Source of the DNA: Chitinophaga fulva
Lineage (GTDB): Bacteria > Bacteroidota > Bacteroidia > Chitinophagales > Chitinophagaceae
Assembly: GCF_012927205.1 (NCBI RefSeq)
Contig: NZ_JABBGC010000002.1
Coordinates: forward strand, 1,692,194-1,756,193
Direction: 5' to 3'
Length of the DNA stretch: 64,000 nt
Shown: positions 1 to 8,832 of the stretch, in pieces
Layout: each line of letters opens with the position of its first letter
Numbering within the stretch: the stretch's first letter is position 1
Notes under the pieces: model-generated
Told to the model about the DNA's origin: nothing
What the model saw: only the letters and a program-made list of their open reading frames with translations
The model's database searches: none
Translations under genes and position numbers: made by a program

Positions 1-86
1 TTATAGGTCGAGTTTTCGGCATTGATCAACAAATCCATCAGGATATCCCGCTGGGCAGGATGAAGGGACGTTACATGGAGTGGCAT
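1..86 (-). CDS. Nonribosomal peptide synthetase, N-terminus only (partial)
   Basis: The frame opens with ATG at 86 on the minus strand and stays open to the left edge, giving 28 residues. They include LHPAQRDILMD and LLINAENS, which resemble the opening of a condensation (C) domain in Bacteroidota NRPS proteins (commonly HPAQ..V..DQL.N..SP.YN). C domains form the peptide bond between carrier-bound substrates on cytoplasmic assembly lines. Only the first few percent of such a protein would be visible, so the number of modules and the product cannot be judged. The gene would be the first of a leftward operon, with its regulatory region inside 87-1408. The call rests on one short motif and could be wrong. 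Confidence 0.55.
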   Translation of the reverse strand, partial: MPLHVTSLHPAQRDILMDLLINAENSTY

Positions 87-1408
87 GGTCTAACGGTCAT
101 TAATAGATGAGGAAATAAATCAGGTATGTACCTGAATATGCTGTCATATTCTGTTACAACAGGAAATAACAATCCTTGTCCAACAGGCTACAGCAGCTGG
201 AAACAGGTTAAAGGCATCAGTATGTCGGTGCAGGTAATCGTATTACATACTCAATGAATATTGTTATTGATATGATAATAGTTGTACTGCAGGTACCCTC
301 ACACGAACGGGTACAATAAACAAGTCATGGATAGTAATTTTGAGTTCATGTCTGTAGGGTATTTTGTAATGGGAAAAATTTTCACTGTTATTTAATCAGC
401 TGATTATAAACATGGAAATACATGCCATAACACGTTGTGTCTGGTATCTGGTGTATGATATCATAAAATCATCGCATGAAGTTCCTGGTATTGCTTCAGC
501 AATACATCAAAGACCGCAGCTAACCTGAAATTTTTTTGTTAAACACACATGACTTCTTAAGTCAACTAATAACAGGTCATTGTTAAAATCATGTCAAAAT
601 GGTAGAGTTTCTCATAAGCCCAGGGCTTTTAAACAAGGTTCCGCAGTTTTTAATACTGATTTAATCGGGTTTCAGAATTGGCACTAACAAGGCATTTAGT
701 CTATCACTAAAATTGCGGCATGAAGGTAAATAAAATTCATAACCGAACAAAAAAATTTGGATTAACGGATGGAGATTTCAGTGTAATTTTTCTGGTCCTA
801 AAATAGGGTTTACAGTAGTAGCATGACAATGAAAAAAGCGTAAAAATTCTTTATTATCTTTGGCGATTCTTTCGACAATTTTGAAACCAGCGATCAATAC
901 AGAAAAAACTTATTTGTAACTTTGGAGAAGCGACACCAGTTTGTCACAAAATACTATCAGTCCCACCTCGCCGTCCGCTATCATTCGCGTCCTTATTTAT
1001 TGATTTACATGCCTTTGCAGTAGCATCGTTGTGGTATCCTTTTAGTATCCTTCACCTATCCTTTACCCATCCTTCTCCCAGCGATATATCTGAACCGTTA
1101 TAAACCGGTATTATTTTCTCATTTCTATGATTCTCCAACGCGGAACACTTTTTCTCCGGCGTCGTATATGGATTGGCGAATGAATTCGTCAACTTTGAAG
1201 TGCTAACCGCTGAATGTTACGGGTGCGTACGACCTAAGGCTGGCTCAATTCTTTGAATTTCACAATTATTACTTTGATAAGACCAACCGGTAAAACAGGT
1301 TGAGGTCACACCTTTGTATCATCAAAACCATACATGGTATATCATCGGTGCGTTACCGAATGTACATTTGGAAAGTTTAAAAAAACAAACAATTTTTTAG
1401 CAAAAATC
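87..1408. other. Long AT-rich intergenic region with one gene remnant
   Basis: About 1.3 kb without an intact gene. It must hold the promoter of the leftward NRPS-like gene and that of the rightward NTF2-like gene. Stops interrupt all frames. The only recognisable coding trace is a minus-strand remnant at 1125-1200 that also occurs near 14.44-14.52 kb. A TACATTTG element at 1363-1370 fits the Bacteroidota -7 consensus TAnnTTTG, but no clear TTTG sits at the expected distance upstream. Confidence 0.6.
1125..1200 (-). pseudogene. Degenerate gene end, copy 1 of a dispersed repeat
   Basis: On the minus strand this reads KVDEFIRQSIYDAGEKVF, then RVGES and a stop. The end of the small minus-strand frame at 14436-14651 reads KVDEFIHQTVYGAREKMF, then REGELHG and a stop. 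The two DNA stretches (1131-1197 and 14448-14514) align without gaps and share a perfect 20-base block. Many differences keep the amino acid or are conservative, so the segment was once coding. The family is not recognised. No start codon or intact upstream frame is visible here, so this is a remnant. Confidence 0.5.
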
Positions 1409-1792
1409 ATGGAAACTCTATCAAGCAAAATCGATGTAGAAGAGGAAAAGCAATTGATCCTGCTTACGCTTAATGATTATCTTCAAGGTCGTCCGGTAAT
1501 AGACATCGAAAGGCTCCGGGCGGCATTTCACCCCGATGCCTACATCAGGACCGTCATAGAGGGAAAGTTGGTTCAGTGGGCACTACCACAATACCTGGAC
1601 CTGGTAGCCCAGGCAACAATACAGGAATGCCAACCCCAACTCCTTTCATATACCTGGGATGGAGACACCGGGTCAGCCCACGTGCAATTGACTTTTGCCA
1701 CCTTCCGGTTCATTGATCGGTTTAACCTGATAAAGTTAGACGGGAAATGGCTGATCGTGGATAAGGTCTCCTATCGGGAGGAGTTACCGTGA
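1409..1792 (+). CDS. NTF2-like protein, putative lumazine-binding family
   Basis: A 127-residue protein from the internal ATG at 1409, which gives the usual start (METLSSK). The frame is open back to 1334, but the extra 25 residues are atypical, and the -7-like element at 1363-1370 would put transcription start after 1334. The layout, a helical N-terminus, then LNDYLQGR, LRAAFHPDAYI, and a closing strand FNLIKLDGKWLIVDKV, matches the small NTF2/SnoaL-like fold that Pfam calls putative lumazine-binding (Lumazine_bd_2). Members are cytoplasmic and mostly of unknown role; ligand binding is plausible but not shown. It stands alone, convergent with the antiporter gene. Confidence 0.7.
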   Translation: METLSSKIDVEEEKQLILLTLNDYLQGRPVIDIERLRAAFHPDAYIRTVIEGKLVQWALPQYLDLVAQATIQECQPQLLSYTWDGDTGSAHVQLTFATFRFIDRFNLIKLDGKWLIVDKVSYREELP

Positions 1793-1910
1793 GCCGTCGT
1801 TGGGTGAAAGTCATCGGTCTGTCGCAACACCTGATAGCATTAAGAAAACAACAGCCGAATAATTGGCTGCGCACCTTGTGCCGCAAAAGAAGGTGGCTAT
1901 CACCAGATGA

Positions 1911-3557
1911 CTATTCATCCGCTCTTCTCAAAATCTGATTAAGATTAAGATCATCGTGATCCAGTTCCTGTTCCAGTTTCCGGATAGCCTGATAATTAAA
2001 GGCTCCCTCTCTGTGAAGTCTGATCAGGAGTTCACGCCTAAATTTGCTGATTTCTATCTGCGATGCCAATATCGGGGCTAAAGGAACTGGTAACCATGAA
2101 CTCTCATGGACATTCCACGATTCAGGTTCACTCTCCTTTTCTATCTGCTTTTGCAACTGATCAAGCGTTTCCTCGTATACAGCTTTTACCTGGCGCTTTA
2201 TTTTTCCTTCCAGGTGTATCGGGAAATCATTTTCGATAAAGTAAAGGATACTTTGCGTAACAAACAATTTTAGCTTCTGTTCCTCCTTTGCCATCAGAAC
2301 GGTTGGTTTAATACCTATGATCCGTATCAATAGTGGAAGTGACAGGCCTTGAATGACCAATGTGATGAAAATAACTACAAAGGTAAGAAACAGGATCATG
2401 GAGCGTTGAGGGAAAGGCCGTCCTTCCAGCGTTAACGGCAACGCAAGTGCAGTTGCCATAGATACAATGCCCCTGGTTCCTGTCCAAGCCACTATCAATA
2501 CATTTTTCCAGGTGTTTATCTTTTCGCTGCCTACTTCCTTTGTGTCGGTAGTTTTAATTTTATTCCAGAGTATGTTGTATGAGTACGCGGTTGCAAAGAC
2601 CCACATTAACCGAACTACAATAACAATCATACTTATTAGAACTCCATACAACACTATTAAGGATATTGAGTTTCTTTCAAGTTCTTTCAGAACAGCAGGC
2701 AGCTGTTGTCCAATAAGCAAAAAAATAAATCCGTTTAAGATGTAAATCAAGGTATCCCATACAGACTTTGACCGTATTCTTGTCTGATAGGAAAACAGGT
2801 GTGGTGAACGCCAGGAAATAAACAGACTGGTACTAACCACTGCCAATACACCGGATAAATGTAATTGTTCTGCCAAAATATATGATATAAAAGGCGTCAG
2901 CAAAGTAAGGCTGGTACTAACAATTGAATTATGTACAATCATTCTATGGATCCACACAAAAATGAATCCTGTAATGATACCACACAATATCCCGCCGCAC
3001 ACCAACAAAGTGAATTGCAGTCCGGCTTGCCAAAACACAAATGATCCGGTACTGATCGCTATCATTGAAAACCGATAGGCAATGAGGGCACTGGCATCGT
3101 TCACAAGGCTTTCTCCTTCAATGATGGTCGTTACCCGCTTATTAAGACTTAACCCTTTAGTTATACCAGCTGCCGCGACTGCGTCCGGGGGAGACACGAT
3201 AGCTCCCAGGGCAAAGGCCAGCGGCCAGCTAAATCCGGGTATATAATAATGAGCTGCAAGCGCGACTGTAATCGTTGTAAAAAAAACCAATGCTATAGCC
3301 AGGGTCGATATAGACACTATCTCAGCTCTGAAGTCATGCCATGAAGTATGGGAAGCCGCATCATAAAGCAATGGTGGCAAAAACAGCAGAAAAACAACCT
3401 CCGGATCCAACACAAGAAGCGGAAATCCCCGTATGACACCTAAAACCACACCGGTAATTACCAGCAGAATTGGAAATGGGAATTTTATTTTGTCCGCAAC
3501 AGCGGATAATGTCACTAAAATAGCCAATACCAGGATTACTGCTTCAAAGTGTTGCAT
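1911..3557 (-). CDS. Na+/H+ antiporter, CPA1 (NhaP/YjcE-like) family
   Basis: 548 residues. The N-terminal 415 or so form about twelve hydrophobic segments, followed by a charged cytoplasmic tail of about 130 residues. The motifs are those of monovalent cation:proton antiporters: SPPDAVAAAG in the fifth to sixth segment and GESLVNDASALIAYR with the Asn-Asp pair that carries ions in the CPA1 group; WTGTRGIVSMATALALP is also typical. It would exchange cytoplasmic Na+ (or K+) for external H+ in the inner membrane, for pH and salt homeostasis. The tail, rich in Glu, Lys and Leu, is probably regulatory. It is monocistronic as far as visible. Ion specificity cannot be read from sequence. Confidence 0.9.
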   Translation of the reverse strand: MQHFEAVILVLAILVTLSAVADKIKFPFPILLVITGVVLGVIRGFPLLVLDPEVVFLLFLPPLLYDAASHTSWHDFRAEIVSISTLAIALVFFTTITVALAAHYYIPGFSWPLAFALGAIVSPPDAVAAAGITKGLSLNKRVTTIIEGESLVNDASALIAYRFSMIAISTGSFVFWQAGLQFTLLVCGGILCGIITGFIFVWIHRMIVHNSIVSTSLTLLTPFISYILAEQLHLSGVLAVVSTSLFISWRSPHLFSYQTRIRSKSVWDTLIYILNGFIFLLIGQQLPAVLKELERNSISLIVLYGVLISMIVIVVRLMWVFATAYSYNILWNKIKTTDTKEVGSEKINTWKNVLIVAWTGTRGIVSMATALALPLTLEGRPFPQRSMILFLTFVVIFITLVIQGLSLPLLIRIIGIKPTVLMAKEEQKLKLFVTQSILYFIENDFPIHLEGKIKRQVKAVYEETLDQLQKQIEKESEPESWNVHESSWLPVPLAPILASQIEISKFRRELLIRLHREGAFNYQAIRKLEQELDHDDLNLNQILRRADE

Positions 3558-3832
3558 CTTAGTTTATTAAATAGCCTGATGGGATTTTATAGCAATAAAA
3601 ACTTCAGGGGCATTGCGCAGTTCCAAAAGCCAGACGATGACAACTAAGGTACACCAATAATCCGACTAAACACTTCTCGAGCCGGGCTCCGGCAGACTTA
3701 AGTGCCACCATTGCACTTCTGCAAACCACCATAAAATAAAAGGAGGATGCTGCAAAGAAAAGCCGACCTTTAGGAGAGACTGCTGCCCCCTAAGCATAAA
3801 AACCCATCTAATATTTAATCAAAAGAAGATAT

Positions 3833-4960
3833 ATGAGCATTCGAAAGTTAAATATAACCCGGTTCGCTCCGAAGGGGAATAACAGTTTTATCGATACATT
3901 AACGGGTAGGGTCCAGGATTATTTCCAGGCAACGGGCAGTTCACCTTACGCTAACGGCAGTATGTGGAGAAAAACAACGATCATGATGCTCTGTTACTGC
4001 GTTCCTTATGTGTTAATAATTGGCAGCGTAGGCTCAGGTAACATCTGGCTATTCTGGTTATTCTGGTTTCTGATGGGATGCGGCATGGTGGGGATTGGCG
4101 CTTCCATTATGCATGATGCTAATCATGGAACCTACTCTCCTAATGAAAAAGTAAATACCTCAATAGGCCATATTCTTGAGGTACTCGGTGGTTATTCTGT
4201 TAATTGGAAGATTCAACATAATTTACTTCATCATACCTATACCAATATAGACGGGCTTGATGAAGACATTGACACTATTGTGCTCCTACGCCTCTCTCCC
4301 AGGCAACAATGGTATTGGTTTCATCGTTATCAGTACCTGTACGCATGGTTCTTTTATATGTGCATGACCTTATTCTGGATGACTGCAAAAGACTATCTGC
4401 AGGCCATTCGTTACGAACAGCAAAAACTCCTGGCTAAATACAAGGTATCCCTAAAGAAAGCCATTATTCATATTACATTGTACAAGATCTTCTATTATGC
4501 CTATGTGCTGGTTTTACCATTGTTATTCTCTGGCCAACCCTGGTATTTTGTATTGACAGGATTTGTAATTATGCATTTAACAGCAGGTTTTATCCTTGCA
4601 TGTATTTTTCAGCCATCTCATATTATGCCTGATGCTACATTTCCGGAACCGATAGTTGAAAATGGCAAGCGCCTCATCAAAGACAGCTGGGCTATCCATG
4701 AACTGACCAATACCACGAATTTTGCACCGAATAGCCGGTTTTTCTCCTGGTACATCGGAGGCCTGAACTTCCAGATCGAACATCATCTATTTAAAAACAT
4801 ATGCCATATTCATTACAAGAAACTGGCACCCATTGTAAAAGAAATAACAGAAGCGTTCGGACTCCCCTACCACGTAAAGCCCACTTTCTGGGAAGCACTG
4901 GTGGACCATGCCAAGATGTTAAAAATGCTGGGGAAAAATCAAACACCTTGTCAAAGCTAG
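3833..4960 (+). CDS. Membrane fatty acid desaturase (linoleoyl-CoA desaturase-like)
   Basis: 375 residues with the three histidine boxes of membrane di-iron desaturases: HDANH at 94-98, HNLLHH at 129-134 and QIEHH at 314-318. The Gln that opens the third box is typical of front-end (delta-5/delta-6-like) acyl-lipid desaturases. Hydrophobic segments lie near residues 50-92 and 215-260. It should insert a cis double bond in a membrane acyl chain using O2 and reducing equivalents. No cytochrome b5 domain is fused, so an external electron donor is needed. An AraC regulator follows 92 bases downstream on the same strand and may respond to membrane state. Regiospecificity is unknown. Confidence 0.9.
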   Translation: MSIRKLNITRFAPKGNNSFIDTLTGRVQDYFQATGSSPYANGSMWRKTTIMMLCYCVPYVLIIGSVGSGNIWLFWLFWFLMGCGMVGIGASIMHDANHGTYSPNEKVNTSIGHILEVLGGYSVNWKIQHNLLHHTYTNIDGLDEDIDTIVLLRLSPRQQWYWFHRYQYLYAWFFYMCMTLFWMTAKDYLQAIRYEQQKLLAKYKVSLKKAIIHITLYKIFYYAYVLVLPLLFSGQPWYFVLTGFVIMHLTAGFILACIFQPSHIMPDATFPEPIVENGKRLIKDSWAIHELTNTTNFAPNSRFFSWYIGGLNFQIEHHLFKNICHIHYKKLAPIVKEITEAFGLPYHVKPTFWEALVDHAKMLKMLGKNQTPCQS

Positions 4961-5052
4961 TTTTTGCATAAATGGGGTTCCCAAACTGTACATAAAGGAA
5001 TATCTTTACCAAAAATCCAAATATTGGATAGCACTATCCAAGCAGATTAGCC

Positions 5053-5820
5053 ATGGGATATACTGTAATAAAACCACCGCCTGCATTAAAAGACCTGATA
5101 AGCCATTTTTCGACGGGTACCTGGAATGAAAATGGACGGCAGGACGCAGTTTATCATGCTGTGGCCGGTACGAACATGGAACTAACCTTTACTTTCCGGC
5201 GTGAGGGGACATCTTCCGCTCATTTGGTTTCTTCTTCCATCCAGGGAGCAAGAACGACTTATGGGTATTTTCCGGCCAGCCATTTCAATGAATTTTTTGG
5301 TGTTTCGTTACTGCCAGGCGCTATCGCCCCTTTTTTTAAACTTTCTCCCGCAGATCTGAACAACAGATTCTTAGAGCTGTCCCTTGCTGCTGGCAAAAGA
5401 AGCGAACTGCTGATCGACAAAATGGACGCAGCCACTGGTTTAGACGAACGTATTGATTTAGTAACCCAATTTTTCACTTCCCTTTCAACAACTAACGTAC
5501 AGCAGGACGAATTAATGATAAAGGCCATTTCCCGTATCAAAGCATGCGAAGGAAACGTAACGGTTGTCGATTTGGCAAAAGCATTTTTCCTTTCACCAAA
5601 GCAGTTCACACGGCGTTTTAAAGCACTTACCGGATTAAACCCGAAACTGTATGCAAGAATTGTACGCTTTGAGTCCGGACTGTCCAGCCATAGTAAAACA
5701 CACTCACTTACTGACGTTGCATATAAGAGCGGCTATTTTGATCAATCACATTTTATCAATGATTTCAAAGTCTTTTCCGGGATAAATCCCCATATATATT
5801 TTAAAGAGAAACTTTCCTGA
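5053..5820 (+). CDS. AraC-family transcriptional regulator
   Basis: 255 residues. The C-terminal 95 or so hold two helix-turn-helix units: VVDLAKAFFLSPKQFTRRF, then LTDVAYKSGYFDQSHFINDF ahead of the typical SGINPHIYF end. The N-terminal part (PPPALKDLISHF..GTW) is the small ligand-sensing type found in many Bacteroidota AraC proteins, not a classical arabinose cupin. It lies between the desaturase and the ene-reductase on the same strand (65 bases before the latter) and may control one or both. The effector is unknown. Confidence 0.88.
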   Translation: MGYTVIKPPPALKDLISHFSTGTWNENGRQDAVYHAVAGTNMELTFTFRREGTSSAHLVSSSIQGARTTYGYFPASHFNEFFGVSLLPGAIAPFFKLSPADLNNRFLELSLAAGKRSELLIDKMDAATGLDERIDLVTQFFTSLSTTNVQQDELMIKAISRIKACEGNVTVVDLAKAFFLSPKQFTRRFKALTGLNPKLYARIVRFESGLSSHSKTHSLTDVAYKSGYFDQSHFINDFKVFSGINPHIYFKEKLS

Positions 5821-5884
5821 AGAGAATGTCTGTTTTTTCCAATTTTCGGGTTTTACCTGGATTTAAATTTGAAAAAAATAAGGC

Positions 5885-6973
5885 ATGATATCATTATTTT
5901 CGGGCTACAAGACAGCTCATTTAACGCTTAGAAACCGCGTGGTGATGGCACCCATGACCCGGGCAAGGGCGGGTAATAAAGGGGTACCAACAGATTTGGC
6001 AGTTGAATACTACAGGCAACGTGCTTCAGCCGGTTTAATCATTTCGGAAGGAATAGCAGTAAGCCCAAATGCGGTAGGCGGCTTAAACATTCCCGGGATT
6101 TTTCATAGTGACCAAATAGAAGGATGGAAAAAAGTAACCGCTGCCGTGCATGAACGTGGCGCTGTGATGTTTGCCCAGCTCTGGCATGTAGGCAGAATGT
6201 CGCACCCCGATCTGCTGGGGAATAACCTACCATTAGCGCCCTCGGCCATCAACCCGAATGATCATGTGTATACAGCAAGTGGGTATGCGCAAACAGTTAC
6301 ACCAAAGGAAATGTCTTTGGAAGATATTGAACGTACCATCCAGGAATTCTGCGACGCTGCCCAAAATGCTTCCTATGCCGGATTTGATGGCATCGAGCTA
6401 CATGCTGCCAACGGCTATCTTTTCCACCAGTTTTTTGCAAAATGTGCCAATCAGCGAACGGACAAATATGGAGGCTCTATTGATAACAGGTCCCGGTTTT
6501 TATTTGATGTACTTGATCGCATCAGGAAAATTGCCACTTCCATAAAAATCGCTGTTCGTTTATCTCCCGACTGGAACAATCTTTTTGGCATCACTACAGA
6601 TGATGAGACGCAGGAGCTGTTTACGTATTTGTGTACGCTATTAAATGATTACGATTTAGCTTACCTGCACATTGCCGGCTTTCCCTTAAACAGTACAGAT
6701 GACCCGATGAAACAGATGTTAGCATCTGCTACTTACTACCGAAAATTCTACAGCGGCACTTATATGGTCAACCGGGATTTTGACAAGGAAACCGCTAACC
6801 AGGCTATAGACAAGAACATCGCCGACCTGGTATCCTTTGGAAAACTTTACATCGCCAACCCCGACCTGGTAGAGCGGTTTAAGGCCAATGCGCCGCTTAA
6901 TCCTGTCAATCAAAATAGTTACTACACAGGAGCAGCAGGATACACCGATTATCCCACAATGGAATCTTTTTAG
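5885..6973 (+). CDS. Old yellow enzyme family ene-reductase (NemA-like)
   Basis: 362 residues, the normal length for the family. FMN-dependent enzymes of this type use NAD(P)H to reduce activated C=C bonds of enals, enones, maleimides or nitro compounds in the cytoplasm. The sequence shows RNRVVMAPMTRARA at the first strand, QLWHVGRMSHP, and the active-site stretch ELHAANGYLFHQF with His173, Asn176 (substrate hydrogen bonding) and Tyr178 (proton donor), followed by NQRTDKYGGS. The FMN phosphate site near the end (GKLYIANPDLVERF) is complete. It follows an AraC gene by 65 bases. The natural substrate is unknown. Confidence 0.92.
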   Translation: MISLFSGYKTAHLTLRNRVVMAPMTRARAGNKGVPTDLAVEYYRQRASAGLIISEGIAVSPNAVGGLNIPGIFHSDQIEGWKKVTAAVHERGAVMFAQLWHVGRMSHPDLLGNNLPLAPSAINPNDHVYTASGYAQTVTPKEMSLEDIERTIQEFCDAAQNASYAGFDGIELHAANGYLFHQFFAKCANQRTDKYGGSIDNRSRFLFDVLDRIRKIATSIKIAVRLSPDWNNLFGITTDDETQELFTYLCTLLNDYDLAYLHIAGFPLNSTDDPMKQMLASATYYRKFYSGTYMVNRDFDKETANQAIDKNIADLVSFGKLYIANPDLVERFKANAPLNPVNQNSYYTGAAGYTDYPTMESF

Positions 6974-7089
6974 CTTTAAAATTAATAATGTAAATTACTC
7001 AGAAAGTACCTGGTACATTGAAGGGGTCAATATACCTATATATATATTTTTCATATAATTAATATACCTTCACATTTTAACCAGCAAAC

Positions 7090-7962
7090 ATGAAAGAACA
7101 AACAAGAAAACATGAGGACTCACAGCATGATGAGCTGGGAATAAAGATTCGCTCAAACGACAATCCTTATCTTTCAGTTGATACTCAAGAAAAATTGCTG
7201 CAACCTCGTAGGTTATCTTCTTATTTTATTGTATTAATTGAAAGCGGTTCAATTACATACAACATAGACCTACAGGACTTTACGCTTACTGACGGGCAGT
7301 TGCTTTTTGCAATGCCTAATCAAATTTTTACGCCACCCGCTAAAATAGACGATCTTAAATATTTCAAGCTGCTGTTTGATGAAAATACATTGGCATTGTT
7401 GCCACAACAATTTCCCTTTTTGGTCAACCCTTTAAACGCACAGACCATAGCTTTTGACAGTGCCGCAAAAGAAAGAGTAATAAAGGTTTTTGGAATTTTG
7501 AACCAGATACTCTACTTAGATAAATACGAGACCGACACTGAAATAATATTAGCTTATCTGAACTCATTGTTATCAGAATTAAACAGCGCTTATTTCAAAA
7601 ACAGAGAACCCGTCAATATCTTAAACGCTAACCTTTCAAAGTTCATCGAGTTCAAATTGATCGTGGAAACACACCTTACAGAGCAGCCTTCCATCAACGC
7701 AATTGCAGAAAAATTAGCTTTATCTACAAACAGCTTATATCGGATTGTAAAAGAATATTCCGGAACATCGCCAAAAGATTATTTTATTAACCGTTTGATA
7801 GCGGAAGCTCAGAGAAAATTGCGTTATTCCAATACTTCTGTCAAAGAACTGGCCTATGAATTGGGCTTTAATGACCCCGATTATTTTTCAAGGCTCTTCA
7901 AAAAAAGTACAGGAAAAAGTGCAAGTGATTTTTTGCCCAGGCAAGATTTGTCGGGGAAATAA
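7090..7962 (+). CDS. AraC-family transcriptional regulator
   Basis: 290 residues. The N-terminal 160 or so look like a cupin-type sensor (IVLIESGSITYNIDL, LLFAMPNQIFTPP). The C-terminal 100 hold two helix-turn-helix units (INAIAEKLALSTNSLYRIV and VKELAYELGFNDPDYFSRLF) ending in the usual TGKSASDFLP. It is followed after 65 bases by an SDR gene on the same strand, its likely target. This gene and the SDR are more AT-rich than the efflux genes beside them, which would fit arrival as a unit, though that is only an impression. Confidence 0.9.
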   Translation: MKEQTRKHEDSQHDELGIKIRSNDNPYLSVDTQEKLLQPRRLSSYFIVLIESGSITYNIDLQDFTLTDGQLLFAMPNQIFTPPAKIDDLKYFKLLFDENTLALLPQQFPFLVNPLNAQTIAFDSAAKERVIKVFGILNQILYLDKYETDTEIILAYLNSLLSELNSAYFKNREPVNILNANLSKFIEFKLIVETHLTEQPSINAIAEKLALSTNSLYRIVKEYSGTSPKDYFINRLIAEAQRKLRYSNTSVKELAYELGFNDPDYFSRLFKKSTGKSASDFLPRQDLSGK

Positions 7963-8027
7963 AATGAATTGTCCATTTCCGCTATTTTTCAGCGCTCTAC
8001 TTTTGCTTCATAAAATTCATACAGGAA

Positions 8028-8765
8028 ATGAAATTTGCATTAGTAACAGGAGCTAACAAAAGCATTGGCTTTGAAGTGGCACAGCAACTTGCTCAAAAAG
8101 GAATTTATGTTTACCTCGGCAGTCGTAGTTTAGAAAATGGTGTTGAAGCCGTTGGTAAATTAAAAGCAAAAGGATTAAACAATGTAGAAGCTATCCAGCT
8201 TGATATTACAGACGACGAATCCGTCATTAAAGCCCGTAAAGAAATAGGTAAAAAAACAAAGGTGCTGGACATACTTATAAATAATGCGGGTATTTATGGT
8301 GGTTACCCACAAACGGCACTTGACTCAACTATTGACCAGTTTAAAGCAGCTTATGATACAAATGTTTACGGCGTGGTGCGAGTTACACAGGCATTTATTG
8401 ATTTATTGAAAAAGTCGTCAGAGCCTCGTATTGTAAATGTAAGTTCAAGTCAAGGTTCAATTACCCTGCACAGCGACCCAACCTATAAATACTACGACTA
8501 CAAAGGCGCTGTATATCTTTCTTCAAAATCAGCCTTGAATATGTACACTGTTGTTTTGGCATACGAATTTAAAAATACCAACTTCAAAATAAATGCCGTT
8601 TGCCCGGGATATACAAAAACAGATTTCAATGGACATAGTGGGCCCGGAACTGTTAAAGATGCCGGAAAACGGATCGTAAAATATGCGCTAATTGACAATG
8701 ATGGCCCAACAGGAAAATTTTTTAGTGAGGAAAATAATCCTGAAACAGGAGAAATACCCTGGTAA
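8028..8765 (+). CDS. Short-chain dehydrogenase/reductase (SDR), classical type
   Basis: 245 residues. It has the NAD(P)-binding TGANKSIG at 7-14, NNAG at 85-88, the catalytic serine in VNVSSSQGS (139-141) and the YxxxK pair at Tyr163 and Lys167 (YLSSK). The later CPGYTKTDFNGHSG is typical of carbonyl-reductase-like SDRs. It should be a soluble NADPH-dependent carbonyl reductase or alcohol dehydrogenase; the substrate is unknown. It sits right behind an AraC gene on the same strand and ends at a hairpin shared with the convergent RND gene. Confidence 0.92.
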   Translation: MKFALVTGANKSIGFEVAQQLAQKGIYVYLGSRSLENGVEAVGKLKAKGLNNVEAIQLDITDDESVIKARKEIGKKTKVLDILINNAGIYGGYPQTALDSTIDQFKAAYDTNVYGVVRVTQAFIDLLKKSSEPRIVNVSSSQGSITLHSDPTYKYYDYKGAVYLSSKSALNMYTVVLAYEFKNTNFKINAVCPGYTKTDFNGHSGPGTVKDAGKRIVKYALIDNDGPTGKFFSEENNPETGEIPW

Positions 8766-8786
8766 CGGAGAGGAGGCATAAATAGT

Positions 8787-8825
8787 AGCGAAAGTTGACA
8801 GCAAAGCATACTATCAACTTTCGCT
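8787..8825. terminator. Bidirectional terminator-like hairpin between SDR and RND genes
   Basis: Perfect 12-base arms (AGCGAAAGTTGA at 8787-8798 and its complement at 8814-8825) around a 15-base loop. It lies in the short gap between two convergent genes, the usual place for a shared terminator. No long T run follows on either strand. Confidence 0.6.
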
Positions 8826-8832
8826 TTCATCA

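Noticed and set aside
7038..7070. Run of TA repeats as a possible regulatory element
   Set aside because: Simple AT-rich stretch upstream of the AraC gene with no further symmetry or consensus.
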